Positions 23,620 through 32,748 are shown, numbered from the stretch's first letter. The stretch is 64,000 nt of DNA from an uncultured Pelagibacteraceae bacterium (GCA_902579105.1 CACHFM010000001.1:62001-126000); one strand, 5' to 3'. A program made the numbers and translations. Notes: generated from the sequence alone by a model not told the origin.

Positions 23620-25055
23620 GCTACTTTTATTTTTTTTAATTCATTATTTTCAAGATAAGTCTTTATTGAATAAGCAACTTCTCTACCATCTTTTATGGCC
23701 CACACAACTAAAGATGCACCTCTAACAATATCTCCTGCAGCAAAAACACCGTTTAAATTTGTTTCCATAGTATCAAAATCTGCTTTTATAGTTCCCCATT
23801 TAGTCACTTGAAGTTCTTTTGCATCAAACAATAACGGTAAATTTTCTGGATCAAAACCAAGAGCTTTGATTACCATATCTGCTTTGATTTCAAATTCAGA
23901 ACCTTCTTTTATTTCTGGCCTTCTTCTGCCTGACTCATCTGGCTTACCTAGTTCAATTTGATCTACAATTAAATTTTCAACTTTATTTTTACCTTTAAAT
24001 TCTTTTGGGCTTGATAACCAAACAAATTCAACACCCTCTTCTTCTGCATTCGCAACTTCTCTGGCTGAACCTGGCATATTTTCTTTATCTCTTCTATATA
24101 AACATTTTACAGATTTTGCCTTTTGTCTAACAGATGTTCTTACACAGTCCATTGCTGTATCTCCACCACCAATAACTATAACATCTTTGCCTTCAGCATT
24201 AAGTATACCTTTATCAAATAATTCAACTTTATCTCCTAAACCTTTTTTATTTGACGCAGTTAGAAATTCCATTGCTGGAAAAATATTATCTAGATCTTTT
24301 CCAGGCAAATCTATCTCTCTTGGTTTATAAACCCCAGTTGCAATTAAAATAGCATCATGTTTTTTCCTCAGTTGATCTAAAGTTGCATCTTTACCAACTT
24401 CAAAATTTTGAACGAATTCTATTCCACTTTCTTTTAAAAGTTTTGTTCTTCTCTCAACAACATATTTTTCTAGTTTAAAATTTGGTATACCATAAATCAG
24501 CAAACCACCTGCTCTATCATATCTATCGTAAATAGTAATTTTATAACCATTTTTTCTTAATTGTTCTGCAGCTGCTAAGCCTGCTGGTCCAGCTCCAATT
24601 ATACCAACATTCTGATCTTTTTCATATTCTACTGAAATTGGTTTAACCCATCCTTGTTCCCAAGCATTATCAGTTATGTATTTTTCCATTGAACCGATAG
24701 TAACTGTTCCATGACCAGATTGTTCAATTACACAATTTCCTTCACACAATCTATCTTGAGGACATATTCTACCACAAACTTCAGGCATATTGTTTGTACT
24801 TTGAGCTAATTCGTAAGCTTCTTTCAGTCTGCCTTCAGCTGTTAGTTTAAGCCAATCAGGAATATTATTGCTTAAAGGACAGTGAACTTGACAAAAAGGT
24901 ACTCCACATTGAGAACATCTACTTGATTGCTCTTTAGCTTTTTCGGTTATAAATTCATCATAAATCTCATTAAAATCTTTTTTTCGGTTATCAACTTCCC
25001 TTTTAGGTGGGTTTTGTTGACCTATTTTTACGAATTTTAACATTTTATCAGGCAT
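23616..25055 (-). CDS. gltD: glutamate synthase small subunit
   Basis: GOGAT beta passes electrons from NADPH through FAD and Fe-S centres to GltB. The N-terminal Cys-rich domain shows CSQCGVPFCQVHCPL and CGRICPQDRLCEGNC. The FAD motif is GAGPAGLAAAEQL and the NADPH motif is VIVIGGGDTAMDC. The C-terminal AAGDIVRGASLVVWAIKDGR closes the flavin fold. The length is 479 residues; a second Met (residue 5) is an equally possible start. The gene overlaps gltB by 4 nt. Upstream is a 182-bp divergent region with uppP that contains a hairpin. Confidence 0.96.
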   Translation of the reverse strand: MPDKMLKFVKIGQQNPPKREVDNRKKDFNEIYDEFITEKAKEQSSRCSQCGVPFCQVHCPLSNNIPDWLKLTAEGRLKEAYELAQSTNNMPEVCGRICPQDRLCEGNCVIEQSGHGTVTIGSMEKYITDNAWEQGWVKPISVEYEKDQNVGIIGAGPAGLAAAEQLRKNGYKITIYDRYDRAGGLLIYGIPNFKLEKYVVERRTKLLKESGIEFVQNFEVGKDATLDQLRKKHDAILIATGVYKPREIDLPGKDLDNIFPAMEFLTASNKKGLGDKVELFDKGILNAEGKDVIVIGGGDTAMDCVRTSVRQKAKSVKCLYRRDKENMPGSAREVANAEEEGVEFVWLSSPKEFKGKNKVENLIVDQIELGKPDESGRRRPEIKEGSEFEIKADMVIKALGFDPENLPLLFDAKELQVTKWGTIKADFDTMETNLNGVFAAGDIVRGASLVVWAIKDGREVAYSIKTYLENNELKKIKVA

Positions 25056-25107
25056 AAATTTTAAAAATTTTTATTAAAATATACATTGTTTTTATTAATT
25101 AAACCCA

Positions 25108-25140
25108 AAAATAGGTCAGTTAATATGACCTTATTTTTTT
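25108..25140. terminator. bidirectional hairpin with U-tract in the gltD/uppP divergent region
   Basis: AGGTCA and TGACCT form a 6-bp core stem around a 7-nt loop (GTTAATA), extended by A/T pairs past one bulged T. On the plus strand it is followed by TTATTTTTTT; read on the minus strand it is followed by ATTTTTGGG. No gene ends here, because both neighbours start and point outward. It would therefore act on leader RNAs of either gene, or insulate the two promoters. Confidence 0.5.
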
Positions 25141-25237
25141 ATTTTCTTACATAAATTATGGTTTTTTAATTATTGCATAGCTAATATGATCAAATCGAAT
25201 TGTTTTAAATGAATATTTTTTAAGTTACGTAGGTGAG

Positions 25238-26005
25238 ATGTATGAAAATATTATAGAAGTTATAATTCTTTCAGCAATACAAGGTATATCAGAATTCTTA
25301 CCCATAAGCTCTTCTGCACATCTAATTCTAGTATCAAGTCTATATGAATTTAAATCTAACTCTTTATTAATTGATATCAGTCTACACCTAGGATCTTTAT
25401 TTGCTATAATTTATTTTTTTCGCAAAGATTTATTAGATATTAAACATAATAAAAGACTTTTAAGCTTAATTATTCTAGGCTCAATTCCTCTGATGGTCTT
25501 TGGATATATTTTATATTCAACAGATTTAATTTATAACTTAAGAAATATTAAAGTAATCGCTTGGACAACTTTAATATTTGGAATTATTTTATATATAGCT
25601 GACCAAAGTCGTTTTGATAAAAAAATTTCTACAAACTTAAATTTTCAAACAATTTTTTTTATAAGTTTTTTTCAAATACTTTCTCTAATACCAGGTGTGA
25701 GTAGAGCGGGAATTACAATAACAGCAGCAAGAATTTTAAAATTTAATAGAGTAGACTCAAGCAAAATATCATTTTTGCTTTCTATACCTGCGCTTTCTGG
25801 TGCAAGCTTTCTTGGATTAAAAGATGTATTTAAAGAATCTATTGAGTTCAATTATTTAATCTTTATTGCTATAGTTTCTTCTTTTATTTTTTCTTTTATA
25901 ACAGTTAAGTTTTTTTTAAATTATATTAATAAATTTTCTATGAATGCATTTGTAATTTATAGAATTATTATAGCATTAATTATATTTGTAATTATTTATA
26001 ATTAG
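25238..26005 (+). CDS. uppP: undecaprenyl-diphosphatase (UppP/BacA)
   Basis: UppP is the integral membrane phosphatase that regenerates undecaprenyl phosphate, the lipid carrier for peptidoglycan and glycans. Both family motifs are seen: QGISEFLPISSSAHL near residues 14-28 and PGVSRAGITITAAR near residues 155-168. About seven to eight hydrophobic segments cover the 255 residues. The start GGTGAGATG has a weak GGTGAG ribosome site. The 3' end overlaps the convergent EamA gene by 14 nt. Confidence 0.95.
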   Translation: MYENIIEVIILSAIQGISEFLPISSSAHLILVSSLYEFKSNSLLIDISLHLGSLFAIIYFFRKDLLDIKHNKRLLSLIILGSIPLMVFGYILYSTDLIYNLRNIKVIAWTTLIFGIILYIADQSRFDKKISTNLNFQTIFFISFFQILSLIPGVSRAGITITAARILKFNRVDSSKISFLLSIPALSGASFLGLKDVFKESIEFNYLIFIAIVSSFIFSFITVKFFLNYINKFSMNAFVIYRIIIALIIFVIIYN

Positions 26006-26888
26006 TTTTTTTAATACTTGGAGCCAATTGAGAGAAGATAACTGCGATCAATATTAAAAAACATCCTACAATATTATTTATATTTAATATTTGTTCTAAA
26101 ATTATCCAGGCTGCAATTGCAGCAAATACACCTTCTAAAGAATAAATTATTGCAGCAGGTGCTTCCTCTATATTTTTTTGAGCAAACATTTGTAATGTAA
26201 AAGCGATACCTCCTGATAAAACTCCAGCATATATTATTGAATAGCTTTCTAATAAAATATTCGAAATTATAATATCTTCAAATATATACGATGAAATAAC
26301 TGATAGTGTTGCAACCAGTAACCCTTGCAAAGCAGAATAAAATATTGGAATATCAAACGTCTCCATAAATTTTCCAGCAAAAATTATATGGAGAGCCCAA
26401 AATATAGAACATAAAATTACAAGTGCATCACCCTTCATAATTTCTGAGTCTGAAAAATTACTTAAAAGATAAACTCCATATATGCAAAGACCTATAGAAG
26501 GCCAAATACTCCAATGAACTTTTTGTGAATAAATGAAAAATAATAAAATTGGCACTAGAGGTACATAAAATACTGTAAAAAAAGCTGCATTTGCAACATT
26601 AGTGTATTGAAGTGCGGCCTGCTGTAAAGATGTTCCTAAAAATAAAGATATTCCCATTATAAATAAATATTTAAAAAACTTTTTTCTATTTAATTGAATT
26701 TCTGTAAATATTTTTTTTCTTTCAAAAATTAATGCAAACGGCAATATTGTGAAAAAACCAACAAAAAAACGTGCTGCATTAAAAGTTAATGGACCTATAT
26801 TGTCCATACCTGTGTCTTGAGCAATAAAAGCTGTTCCCCAAATAAAAGTAATTATTAAAGCACAAATCAAAGAAAAAGATTTTGTCAT
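25992..26888 (-). CDS. EamA/DMT-superfamily permease
   Basis: This 298-residue protein has about ten hydrophobic helices arranged as two EamA repeats. The first repeat begins ALIITFIWGTAFIAQDTGMD, the second holds EEAPAAIIYSLEGVFAAI, which is typical of the second EamA repeat. Members export or import small metabolites such as amino acids, but the substrate cannot be predicted. It follows the GBBH/TauD-like gene by 25 nt and probably ends the aceE-aceF transcript. Confidence 0.87.
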   Translation of the reverse strand: MTKSFSLICALIITFIWGTAFIAQDTGMDNIGPLTFNAARFFVGFFTILPFALIFERKKIFTEIQLNRKKFFKYLFIMGISLFLGTSLQQAALQYTNVANAAFFTVFYVPLVPILLFFIYSQKVHWSIWPSIGLCIYGVYLLSNFSDSEIMKGDALVILCSIFWALHIIFAGKFMETFDIPIFYSALQGLLVATLSVISSYIFEDIIISNILLESYSIIYAGVLSGGIAFTLQMFAQKNIEEAPAAIIYSLEGVFAAIAAWIILEQILNINNIVGCFLILIAVIFSQLAPSIKKTNYK

Positions 26889-26913
26889 ATTTGACTTAAA
26901 AAATTAAAATAAT

Positions 26914-28011
26914 TTAATATAGACTATTAATTTTGCAGACACTTTCAAAATCTTCCATATTAATATAACAACCAGCCATTTTTCTTTTACCTTTAAATGA
27001 TCCTCTGCCATGTAAAACTCTCCAATTATTAAAAATTAATAACTCACCTGATTTTAAAGTATGTCTCCATTGAAATTCTGGTGAATTTGCCAAACTATCA
27101 AATTTTTTTATAGCTTTATAAAATTTAATCATTAATTTATTTTCAATTCTAAATTCTGTACGATCATAATTATTAAAGCTTACTTGAATTAATTCTTTAT
27201 TGGAATTTAATTTAAAAATTGGTCTTTTTGCTTCTAATATAACACCATCTCCAACATACTTTCCTGGTACTTCTATATTTGAAAGAATATCAAAAATTTC
27301 TTTGTCATCATTTTTAATTACTTCAGCAATTTTAAAACCATCAACCATTATAGAGTCTCCTCCTGTAGCATTATAATCACAACATAATAATAGCTGGAGA
27401 CCTGGGGCATCATTGCTATAAGTAGAGTCTGTATGAGGTCTAAGTTCATCTTGCGTATAAGCACTATCAGCCATATCTTCATTAGACTCAAAATTCCATA
27501 AACCTCCAAATATAGAATTTCTCACATATCCTATTTTATTTGCAATTGACTCGACAGTTTCTATTTGTGTTTTACAGTTTTTTATTACACAAAAACCAAT
27601 ATCATATAAATTTTTTAAAAAAAATTTAAAACCTTTTTTTGATAAAATGTCATTATAATTTAGAAAAACTTGACTGCTAATATCTTTTTTTTTCCATAAT
27701 ATATGTTTGTGATTAAAGATATTTTTTTTCAAAGAATTATTTGATAAAAATTCAGTAGAATATCTAATGACTTTCTTTGAGTCTGACCACAAAATTTTAA
27801 TATATTTACCATTATCAATTATAGAAGCTTCTTTAATAAATAATTTCGAACTTAATGATGCTGTATATGTTTTTCTTTGATTGCTTCTATAGTCCCAATT
27901 TTCCTCATCTTTAGCGTTGTCTCTTAACCATATATTTGGAAATTTATCTTCAAGTTTGTTTTTAAATTTTACATATAAACTATCTGGTAAAATTTTAATA
28001 CTATCTATCAT
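26914..28011 (-). CDS. gamma-butyrobetaine hydroxylase-like 2-oxoglutarate dioxygenase
   Basis: This is an Fe(II)/2-oxoglutarate dioxygenase of the TauD/GBBH group, 365 residues. The N-terminal GBBH-like domain shows IWLRDNAKDEENW. The cysteines that bind zinc in GBBH (LRDNCPCPEC type) are missing here, as in some bacterial homologues. The catalytic domain has the iron ligands in LRPHTDSTYSND (HxD) and WRVLHGRGSF (distal His), with an Arg for 2-oxoglutarate after it. Likely substrates are carnitine precursors or other quaternary amines, but taurine-type substrates are not excluded. It lies 30 nt downstream of aceF on the same strand. Confidence 0.8.
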   Translation of the reverse strand: MIDSIKILPDSLYVKFKNKLEDKFPNIWLRDNAKDEENWDYRSNQRKTYTASLSSKLFIKEASIIDNGKYIKILWSDSKKVIRYSTEFLSNNSLKKNIFNHKHILWKKKDISSQVFLNYNDILSKKGFKFFLKNLYDIGFCVIKNCKTQIETVESIANKIGYVRNSIFGGLWNFESNEDMADSAYTQDELRPHTDSTYSNDAPGLQLLLCCDYNATGGDSIMVDGFKIAEVIKNDDKEIFDILSNIEVPGKYVGDGVILEAKRPIFKLNSNKELIQVSFNNYDRTEFRIENKLMIKFYKAIKKFDSLANSPEFQWRHTLKSGELLIFNNWRVLHGRGSFKGKRKMAGCYINMEDFESVCKINSLY

Positions 28012-28041
28012 TTTTTAAATTTAAAATACTTTATTATAAAA

Positions 28042-28983
28042 TTATATTGCTAATTTATATGCAAAATTTCTACCAAGATTATCTTTTAAATCATTATTAA
28101 ATCTTGCTGCCTCTGCTCCATCAATTATTCTATGATCATAAGATAAAGAAATCGGCAACATAGTTCTTATTTGAAATTTTCCATTTATTAATATTTGTTT
28201 TTTTTGAGATTTTCCTATACCTAAAATTGCTACCTCAGGATAATTTATTATTGGCGTAAAAAAAGATCCTCCTATTCCTCCTAAGCTTGTAATGGTCATA
28301 GATCCACCAAATAATTCTTTTTTATCAATTTTAAGATTCCTACAAAGTTCACTTAATTCTTTTAGTTCTTTGCTAATTGATAAAATTTTTTTTGTATTAG
28401 CATTTCTTATCTTGGGAACCATTAATCCATTTGGAGTATCGACTGCTACTCCTACATGATAATATTTTTTTAGTATCATTTTACCATTTGTAATATCGTC
28501 AATTGAGGAATTAAAATTTGGAAATTTTTTTAATGAGGCAACTAATGCTTTTATAATAAAAGCTAAAGGAGTAATTTTTATTTTTTCTCCAGAATAAATA
28601 TTAGTTAAAGTACTCCTAAAATTATCCATTTCTGTAATATCTACTTCATCATGATTTGTTACATGAGGAATTGTTGTCCAAGAATTAACTAAGTACGTAG
28701 AAGCTAACTTTTTTACTCTAGGAATATCTTTAATTTCAATTTCACCAAAATCAAAATGTTCAAATTCATTTTTAATTTTATTAGATTTACTTTCTTTGAT
28801 CTCAGAAACATTCATCATTTTGGAGGAAATAAAATTTTTAACATCATCCTCAACTACTCTTCCACCTCTCTGACTCCCAGACACTTGATTTATATTTATA
28901 CCCATTTCTCTTGCAAATTTTCTAGTTTTAGGACTTGCGGATGAAGGTTGATTTAAATTCTTTTGCTTTTCAAAATCTGACAT
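28042..28983 (-). CDS. aceF: pyruvate dehydrogenase E2 (dihydrolipoamide acetyltransferase) without a lipoyl domain
   Basis: This is the E2 acetyltransferase of the pyruvate dehydrogenase complex. The ORF track starts at 29019, but the ATG at 28983 (MSDFEKQKN) lies 1 nt after the aceE stop and is preferred, giving 313 residues. A peripheral subunit-binding domain begins at once (SPKTRKFAREMG, residues about 17-52, ending GRVVEDDVKNFI). The catalytic domain (about 85-313) ends with the active-site motif DHRIIDGAEAARF. No lipoyl domain is present; ordinary AceF proteins carry one to three. The only lipoyl domain in this operon is on AceE. No lpd gene follows. Confidence 0.92.
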   Translation of the reverse strand: MSDFEKQKNLNQPSSASPKTRKFAREMGININQVSGSQRGGRVVEDDVKNFISSKMMNVSEIKESKSNKIKNEFEHFDFGEIEIKDIPRVKKLASTYLVNSWTTIPHVTNHDEVDITEMDNFRSTLTNIYSGEKIKITPLAFIIKALVASLKKFPNFNSSIDDITNGKMILKKYYHVGVAVDTPNGLMVPKIRNANTKKILSISKELKELSELCRNLKIDKKELFGGSMTITSLGGIGGSFFTPIINYPEVAILGIGKSQKKQILINGKFQIRTMLPISLSYDHRIIDGAEAARFNNDLKDNLGRNFAYKLAI

Positions 28984-28984
28984 T

Positions 28985-31900
28985 TTATAATTTAGTAGGC
29001 ATAGGTTTATTAACATCAATATTATATTTTTTCATTGCCTCTTTTGAATATTTTGACGCTATTAACTGTTCTTTTGCAAGTATGCTTAAGCCATAAACAA
29101 CAAAGTGTTCTTTATCCACCTCAAAAAATTTTCTAAGGTTTTTTCTAGTGTCACTTCTACCAAAACCATCGGTACCTAAAGAATAAAAACTTTTATTTAT
29201 ATATGGTCTAATTTGATCTGAATTCATTCTCATATAATCTGAGGCAGCCATTATCGGACCTTCAGTTTTTCCCAAACATTCTTCAACATAGGAAACTTTT
29301 TGATCTTTATCTGGATTTAAGAGATTATATCTTTCAATTTCCATTGCATCTTTTCTAAGCTCATTAAAACTAGTGACACTCCAGATTTCACTATCAATAT
29401 GATATTCATTTTGTAGAACTTCTGCTGCAGACATCATCTCTCTTAAAATTGTACCAGAGCCTAAAAGTTGGATTTTAGTTTTTTTATATTTTTTAAACTC
29501 TTTAATTTTGTACATTCCTTTAAGTATTCCTTTTTCACAATTTTTATCCTTTGGCATTTCAGGATGTGGATAATTTTCATTCATCGTAGTTATGTAATAA
29601 AATACATTTTCTTTTTTCTCATGCATTCTTCTCATGCCTTCTCTAAATATTACCGCAATCTCATAGTGAAATGTTGGATCATATGAAACACAATTAGGTA
29701 TTGTTGAAGCAATCAAATGACTATGTCCATCTTGATGTTGTAATCCTTCACCAGCTAAAGTTGTTCTTCCTGCAGTAGCGCCAATTAAAAAACCTCTAGC
29801 TTGACTATCTCCTGCCGCCCAAGCAAAATCTCCCACCCTTTGAAAACCAAACATAGAATAAAATAAGTAAATAGGAATCATTTCTATATCATGATTTGTA
29901 TAAGATGTTGCGGCTGCTATCCATGAGGACATTGCTCCTGCTTCAGTAATTCCTTCTTCTAAAACTTGTCCACTTTTTTCTTCACGATAAGAAGTTAATT
30001 GAGCTGCGTCCTCTGGTTCATACTTCTGTCCCTCATGAGCATATATACCTAATTTTTGAAAAAAACCTTCCATTCCAAATGTTCTTGCTTCATCAGGTAT
30101 TATTGGAACTAATCTTGAAGAAATATTTTTATCTCTCAATAAGTTTGTAAGTATTCTAACCAATGCCATTGTAGTAGACATCTCTTTCTCACCAGTTGAA
30201 ATCTTCATAGATTCGAAAATGTCTTTTGGAGGTGTTATTATAGGTTTTGCAAAGGTTGAGCGCTCAGGCAAGAAACCTCCTAGATTAATTCTTCTTTCTT
30301 TTATATATTTAATTTCAGGTGAATTTTCTTTTGGTTTAAAATATTCAATATTTCTTACCTGTTCATCGGTTAATGGAACGTCAAATCGATCTCTGTAATA
30401 CATTAAATCATCTACATCTAATTTTTTTGTTTGATGAGTAGTATTTACACTTTCGCCAGATTTTCCCATTCCATAACCTTTAATAGTCTTTGCAATAATA
30501 ACCGTTGGACTACCAATATTTTTTGATGCTTTATCATAGGCAGCGTAAACCTTGTGAGGATCATGACCACCTCTGTTTAGTCTCCAAATATCTTTATCTG
30601 ATAAACTTGAAACCAATTCTAAAGTTTCAGGATATTTTCCAAAAAATTTTTCTCTTACAAAAGCTCCATCTCTTGCTTTCATTGCTTGATACTCACCATC
30701 GACTGTTTCATTCATAATTTTTATTAAATGACCAGTTTTATCGTTTGCAATTAAAGAGTCCCAATACGAGCCCCAAATTACTTTTAGCACATTCCATCCT
30801 GCCCCTCGAAAAATACCTTCCAATTCTTGAATAATTTTTCCATTTCCTCTTACGGGGCCATCTAATCTTTGTAAATTACAATTAACTACAAATATTAAGT
30901 TATCTAATTTTTCTCGTGAGGCTAAACCAATAGCTCCCAAAGACTCTGGTTCATCCATTTCTCCATCTCCTAAAAATGCCCAAACTTTTCTACCTTCATC
31001 TTTAATAAATCCTCTATTAATCAAATATTTCATGTATCTAGCTTGATAAATTGCAAGCATAGGTCCTAAACCCATTGAGACAGTTGGAAATTGCCAAAAC
31101 TTAGGCATTAACCAAGGATGTGGGTATGAAGAAAGTCCTCCAGACTTTACTTCTTGTCTAAAACTATCTAAATGTTTTTCATTTAATCTGCCTTCTAAAT
31201 AAGCTCTAGCATACATGCCTGGAGCACTATGACCTTGAAAATAGATTAGATCTCCACCAAATTTATTATTTTTTGCTCTCCAAAAATGATTCATCCCTAC
31301 ATCATATAATGTAGCAGCCGATGCAAATGTTCCTATATGTCCACCAAGTTCAGGAAATTTTTTATTTGCTCTAACTACCATTGCTGCTGCATTCCATCTT
31401 ATTAAAGATCTTATTCTCCTTTCAATATTTTGATCACCATTAGATTTTACTTCCGCTTCATGTGGAATTGTATTTATATATGGGGTATTTTGTGTATAAG
31501 GAATATTTACACCTTCACGATATGACTTGTTAATTAATTCTTTAATAAGAAAATGTGCTCTTTGATTTCCATCTTTCGAAATAACTGCTGACAAAGATTC
31601 TAGCCAATCTTGAGTTTCCAAAGGATCAATATCTTCATTATCTGTTACTTGAATAATTGACTCTTTTTTTTCTATATCTTGTTTTTTAATAGTTGTTGTT
31701 TCTTTTTTTTTCTCTATGGCTGCAGCTTCTGCTTGTCTAATAATACTTTCGGTATCTTTTGGAATAGATTTTTTGGAATTATCTTCATGAGATGAGGCAA
31801 TTATTAAAAGTAAATCCCCTTCAGAAACTTTATCACCAATTTTAACCTCTACAGTTTCTATTTTTCCAGATAATGTTGAAGGAATTTCTATGCTGGATTT

Positions 31901-32023
31901 GTCACTTTCAATTGTAACTACTGGATCATTTGCTTTTATTTGATCACCAGGCTTTACAAGTACTTCTATTACCTCAACATTCTCGAATTCACCGATATCA
32001 GGAACAATTAATTTTTGACTCAT
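28985..32023 (-). CDS. aceE: pyruvate dehydrogenase E1 (AceE type) with N-terminal lipoyl domain
   Basis: This is the homodimeric, thiamine-diphosphate E1 that decarboxylates pyruvate, with an unusual fusion. Residues 1-80 form a biotinyl/lipoyl domain (LIVPDIGEFENVEVIEVLV) with the lipoylation site ESDKSSIEIPS (Lys about 42). A charged, Ala/Lys/Glu-rich linker (about 85-135) follows. The AceE core starts DIDPLETQDWLESLSAVI and includes the ThDP motif region GDGEMDEPESLGAI and QGHSAPGMYARAYLEGRL. The total of 1012 residues is about 125 longer than E. coli AceE, which fits the added domain and linker. It is followed 1 nt later by a lipoyl-less E2. No PdhR-type regulator is adjacent. Confidence 0.95.
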   Translation of the reverse strand: MSQKLIVPDIGEFENVEVIEVLVKPGDQIKANDPVVTIESDKSSIEIPSTLSGKIETVEVKIGDKVSEGDLLLIIASSHEDNSKKSIPKDTESIIRQAEAAAIEKKKETTTIKKQDIEKKESIIQVTDNEDIDPLETQDWLESLSAVISKDGNQRAHFLIKELINKSYREGVNIPYTQNTPYINTIPHEAEVKSNGDQNIERRIRSLIRWNAAAMVVRANKKFPELGGHIGTFASAATLYDVGMNHFWRAKNNKFGGDLIYFQGHSAPGMYARAYLEGRLNEKHLDSFRQEVKSGGLSSYPHPWLMPKFWQFPTVSMGLGPMLAIYQARYMKYLINRGFIKDEGRKVWAFLGDGEMDEPESLGAIGLASREKLDNLIFVVNCNLQRLDGPVRGNGKIIQELEGIFRGAGWNVLKVIWGSYWDSLIANDKTGHLIKIMNETVDGEYQAMKARDGAFVREKFFGKYPETLELVSSLSDKDIWRLNRGGHDPHKVYAAYDKASKNIGSPTVIIAKTIKGYGMGKSGESVNTTHQTKKLDVDDLMYYRDRFDVPLTDEQVRNIEYFKPKENSPEIKYIKERRINLGGFLPERSTFAKPIITPPKDIFESMKISTGEKEMSTTMALVRILTNLLRDKNISSRLVPIIPDEARTFGMEGFFQKLGIYAHEGQKYEPEDAAQLTSYREEKSGQVLEEGITEAGAMSSWIAAATSYTNHDIEMIPIYLFYSMFGFQRVGDFAWAAGDSQARGFLIGATAGRTTLAGEGLQHQDGHSHLIASTIPNCVSYDPTFHYEIAVIFREGMRRMHEKKENVFYYITTMNENYPHPEMPKDKNCEKGILKGMYKIKEFKKYKKTKIQLLGSGTILREMMSAAEVLQNEYHIDSEIWSVTSFNELRKDAMEIERYNLLNPDKDQKVSYVEECLGKTEGPIMAASDYMRMNSDQIRPYINKSFYSLGTDGFGRSDTRKNLRKFFEVDKEHFVVYGLSILAKEQLIASKYSKEAMKKYNIDVNKPMPTKL

Positions 32024-32102
32024 TAATAACTCAACATAATATTTTATATGTTAAATTACACCAAAAACTTTGATATATAGAGTAAATTATTAAGTTAAGT
32101 AT

Positions 32103-32179
32103 GGACCGCTGGCCAAATTGGATAAGGCGCTCGGCTACGAACCGGGAGATTCCAGATTCGAGTTCTGGGCGGTCCACCA
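32103..32179 (+). tRNA. tRNA-Arg (ACG anticodon)
   Basis: A cloverleaf with acceptor GGACCGC/GCGGTCC, discriminator A and an encoded CCA. The anticodon stem CTCGG/CCGGG holds loop CTACGAA, giving anticodon ACG (wobble A would be deaminated to inosine by TadA). The T arm contains GATTCGAGTTC. A small ORF starts 13 nt downstream on the same strand. Confidence 0.96.
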
Positions 32180-32192
32180 AAAAGGGATTTAT

Positions 32193-32291
32193 ATGTTTGA
32201 TTGGTTTTTTAAAATATCATTACAAAAGTCAGTAATATATTTTTTTATAATTGCATTTATAATTTTATTAATTTTAACTTATCTATTATAA
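32193..32291 (+). CDS. possible 32-residue single-pass membrane protein
   Basis: This ORF is too short for the ORF track. ATG is preceded by AAGGGATTTAT, a plausible Shine-Dalgarno at suitable distance. It encodes MFDWFFKISLQKSV followed by one hydrophobic stretch (YFFIIAFIILLILTYLL) and a TAA. It lies between tRNA-Arg and the PaaI thioesterase, whose ATG follows after 6 nt, so it could be a small membrane protein or a leader translated before the thioesterase. AT-rich DNA easily produces hydrophobic codons, so the call is tentative. Confidence 0.42.
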   Translation: MFDWFFKISLQKSVIYFFIIAFIILLILTYLL

Positions 32292-32297
32292 AAAAAT

Positions 32298-32705
32298 ATG
32301 AGTGAGGAATTTCAACAAATTAGTATAAAACCTGGTTTTATGAAACACAATGGTGGTGTTTTATTTAAAAAAATATCAGAAACAGAATACCAATTTAAAT
32401 CTAAAATTAATGAAAATCATTTAAATGCGGCAGGAATAACTCATGGAGGATATTTATCTGCTTTAATCGACTCTGGGGCAGGAACTGCAGCTCATAGAGC
32501 AGCTGATAATATGCCATGTGTAACTATTTCTCTAGATCTAAAATTTATTGGGTCATCTAAAATAGGTGATGAAATAATTGGATATACAAAAATTTTAAAG
32601 AAAACAAATACTCTTGTATTCCTATTTTGTGAACTAAAATGTAATAATAAAATTATAACTTCAGCATCAGGAGTGTGGAAAATTTTAAAAATCAGACCCA
32701 CTTAA
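32298..32705 (+). CDS. PaaI-family hotdog-fold thioesterase
   Basis: This 135-residue hotdog-fold protein is of the PaaI/YbgC-like acyl-CoA thioesterase type. The helix motif NAAGITHGGYLSALIDSGAGTAA (residues about 42-64) has the family HGG with the catalytic Asp/Glu region after it. Strands VTISLDLKFIGSSKIGDEI complete the sheet. Family members hydrolyse aromatic or short acyl-CoA thioesters. It sits alone between the small ORF and guaC. The exact substrate is unknown. Confidence 0.85.
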   Translation: MSEEFQQISIKPGFMKHNGGVLFKKISETEYQFKSKINENHLNAAGITHGGYLSALIDSGAGTAAHRAADNMPCVTISLDLKFIGSSKIGDEIIGYTKILKKTNTLVFLFCELKCNNKIITSASGVWKILKIRPT

Positions 32706-32748
32706 TTTAATCCTCACTGTAAAAATATCTAATTTTACCAATATTCAA

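Noticed and set aside
29565-29573. Second perfect DnaA-box 9-mer (TGTGGATAA)
   Set aside because: It lies inside aceE and is fully explained by the codons for YPHP in a conserved protein; no promoter is near.
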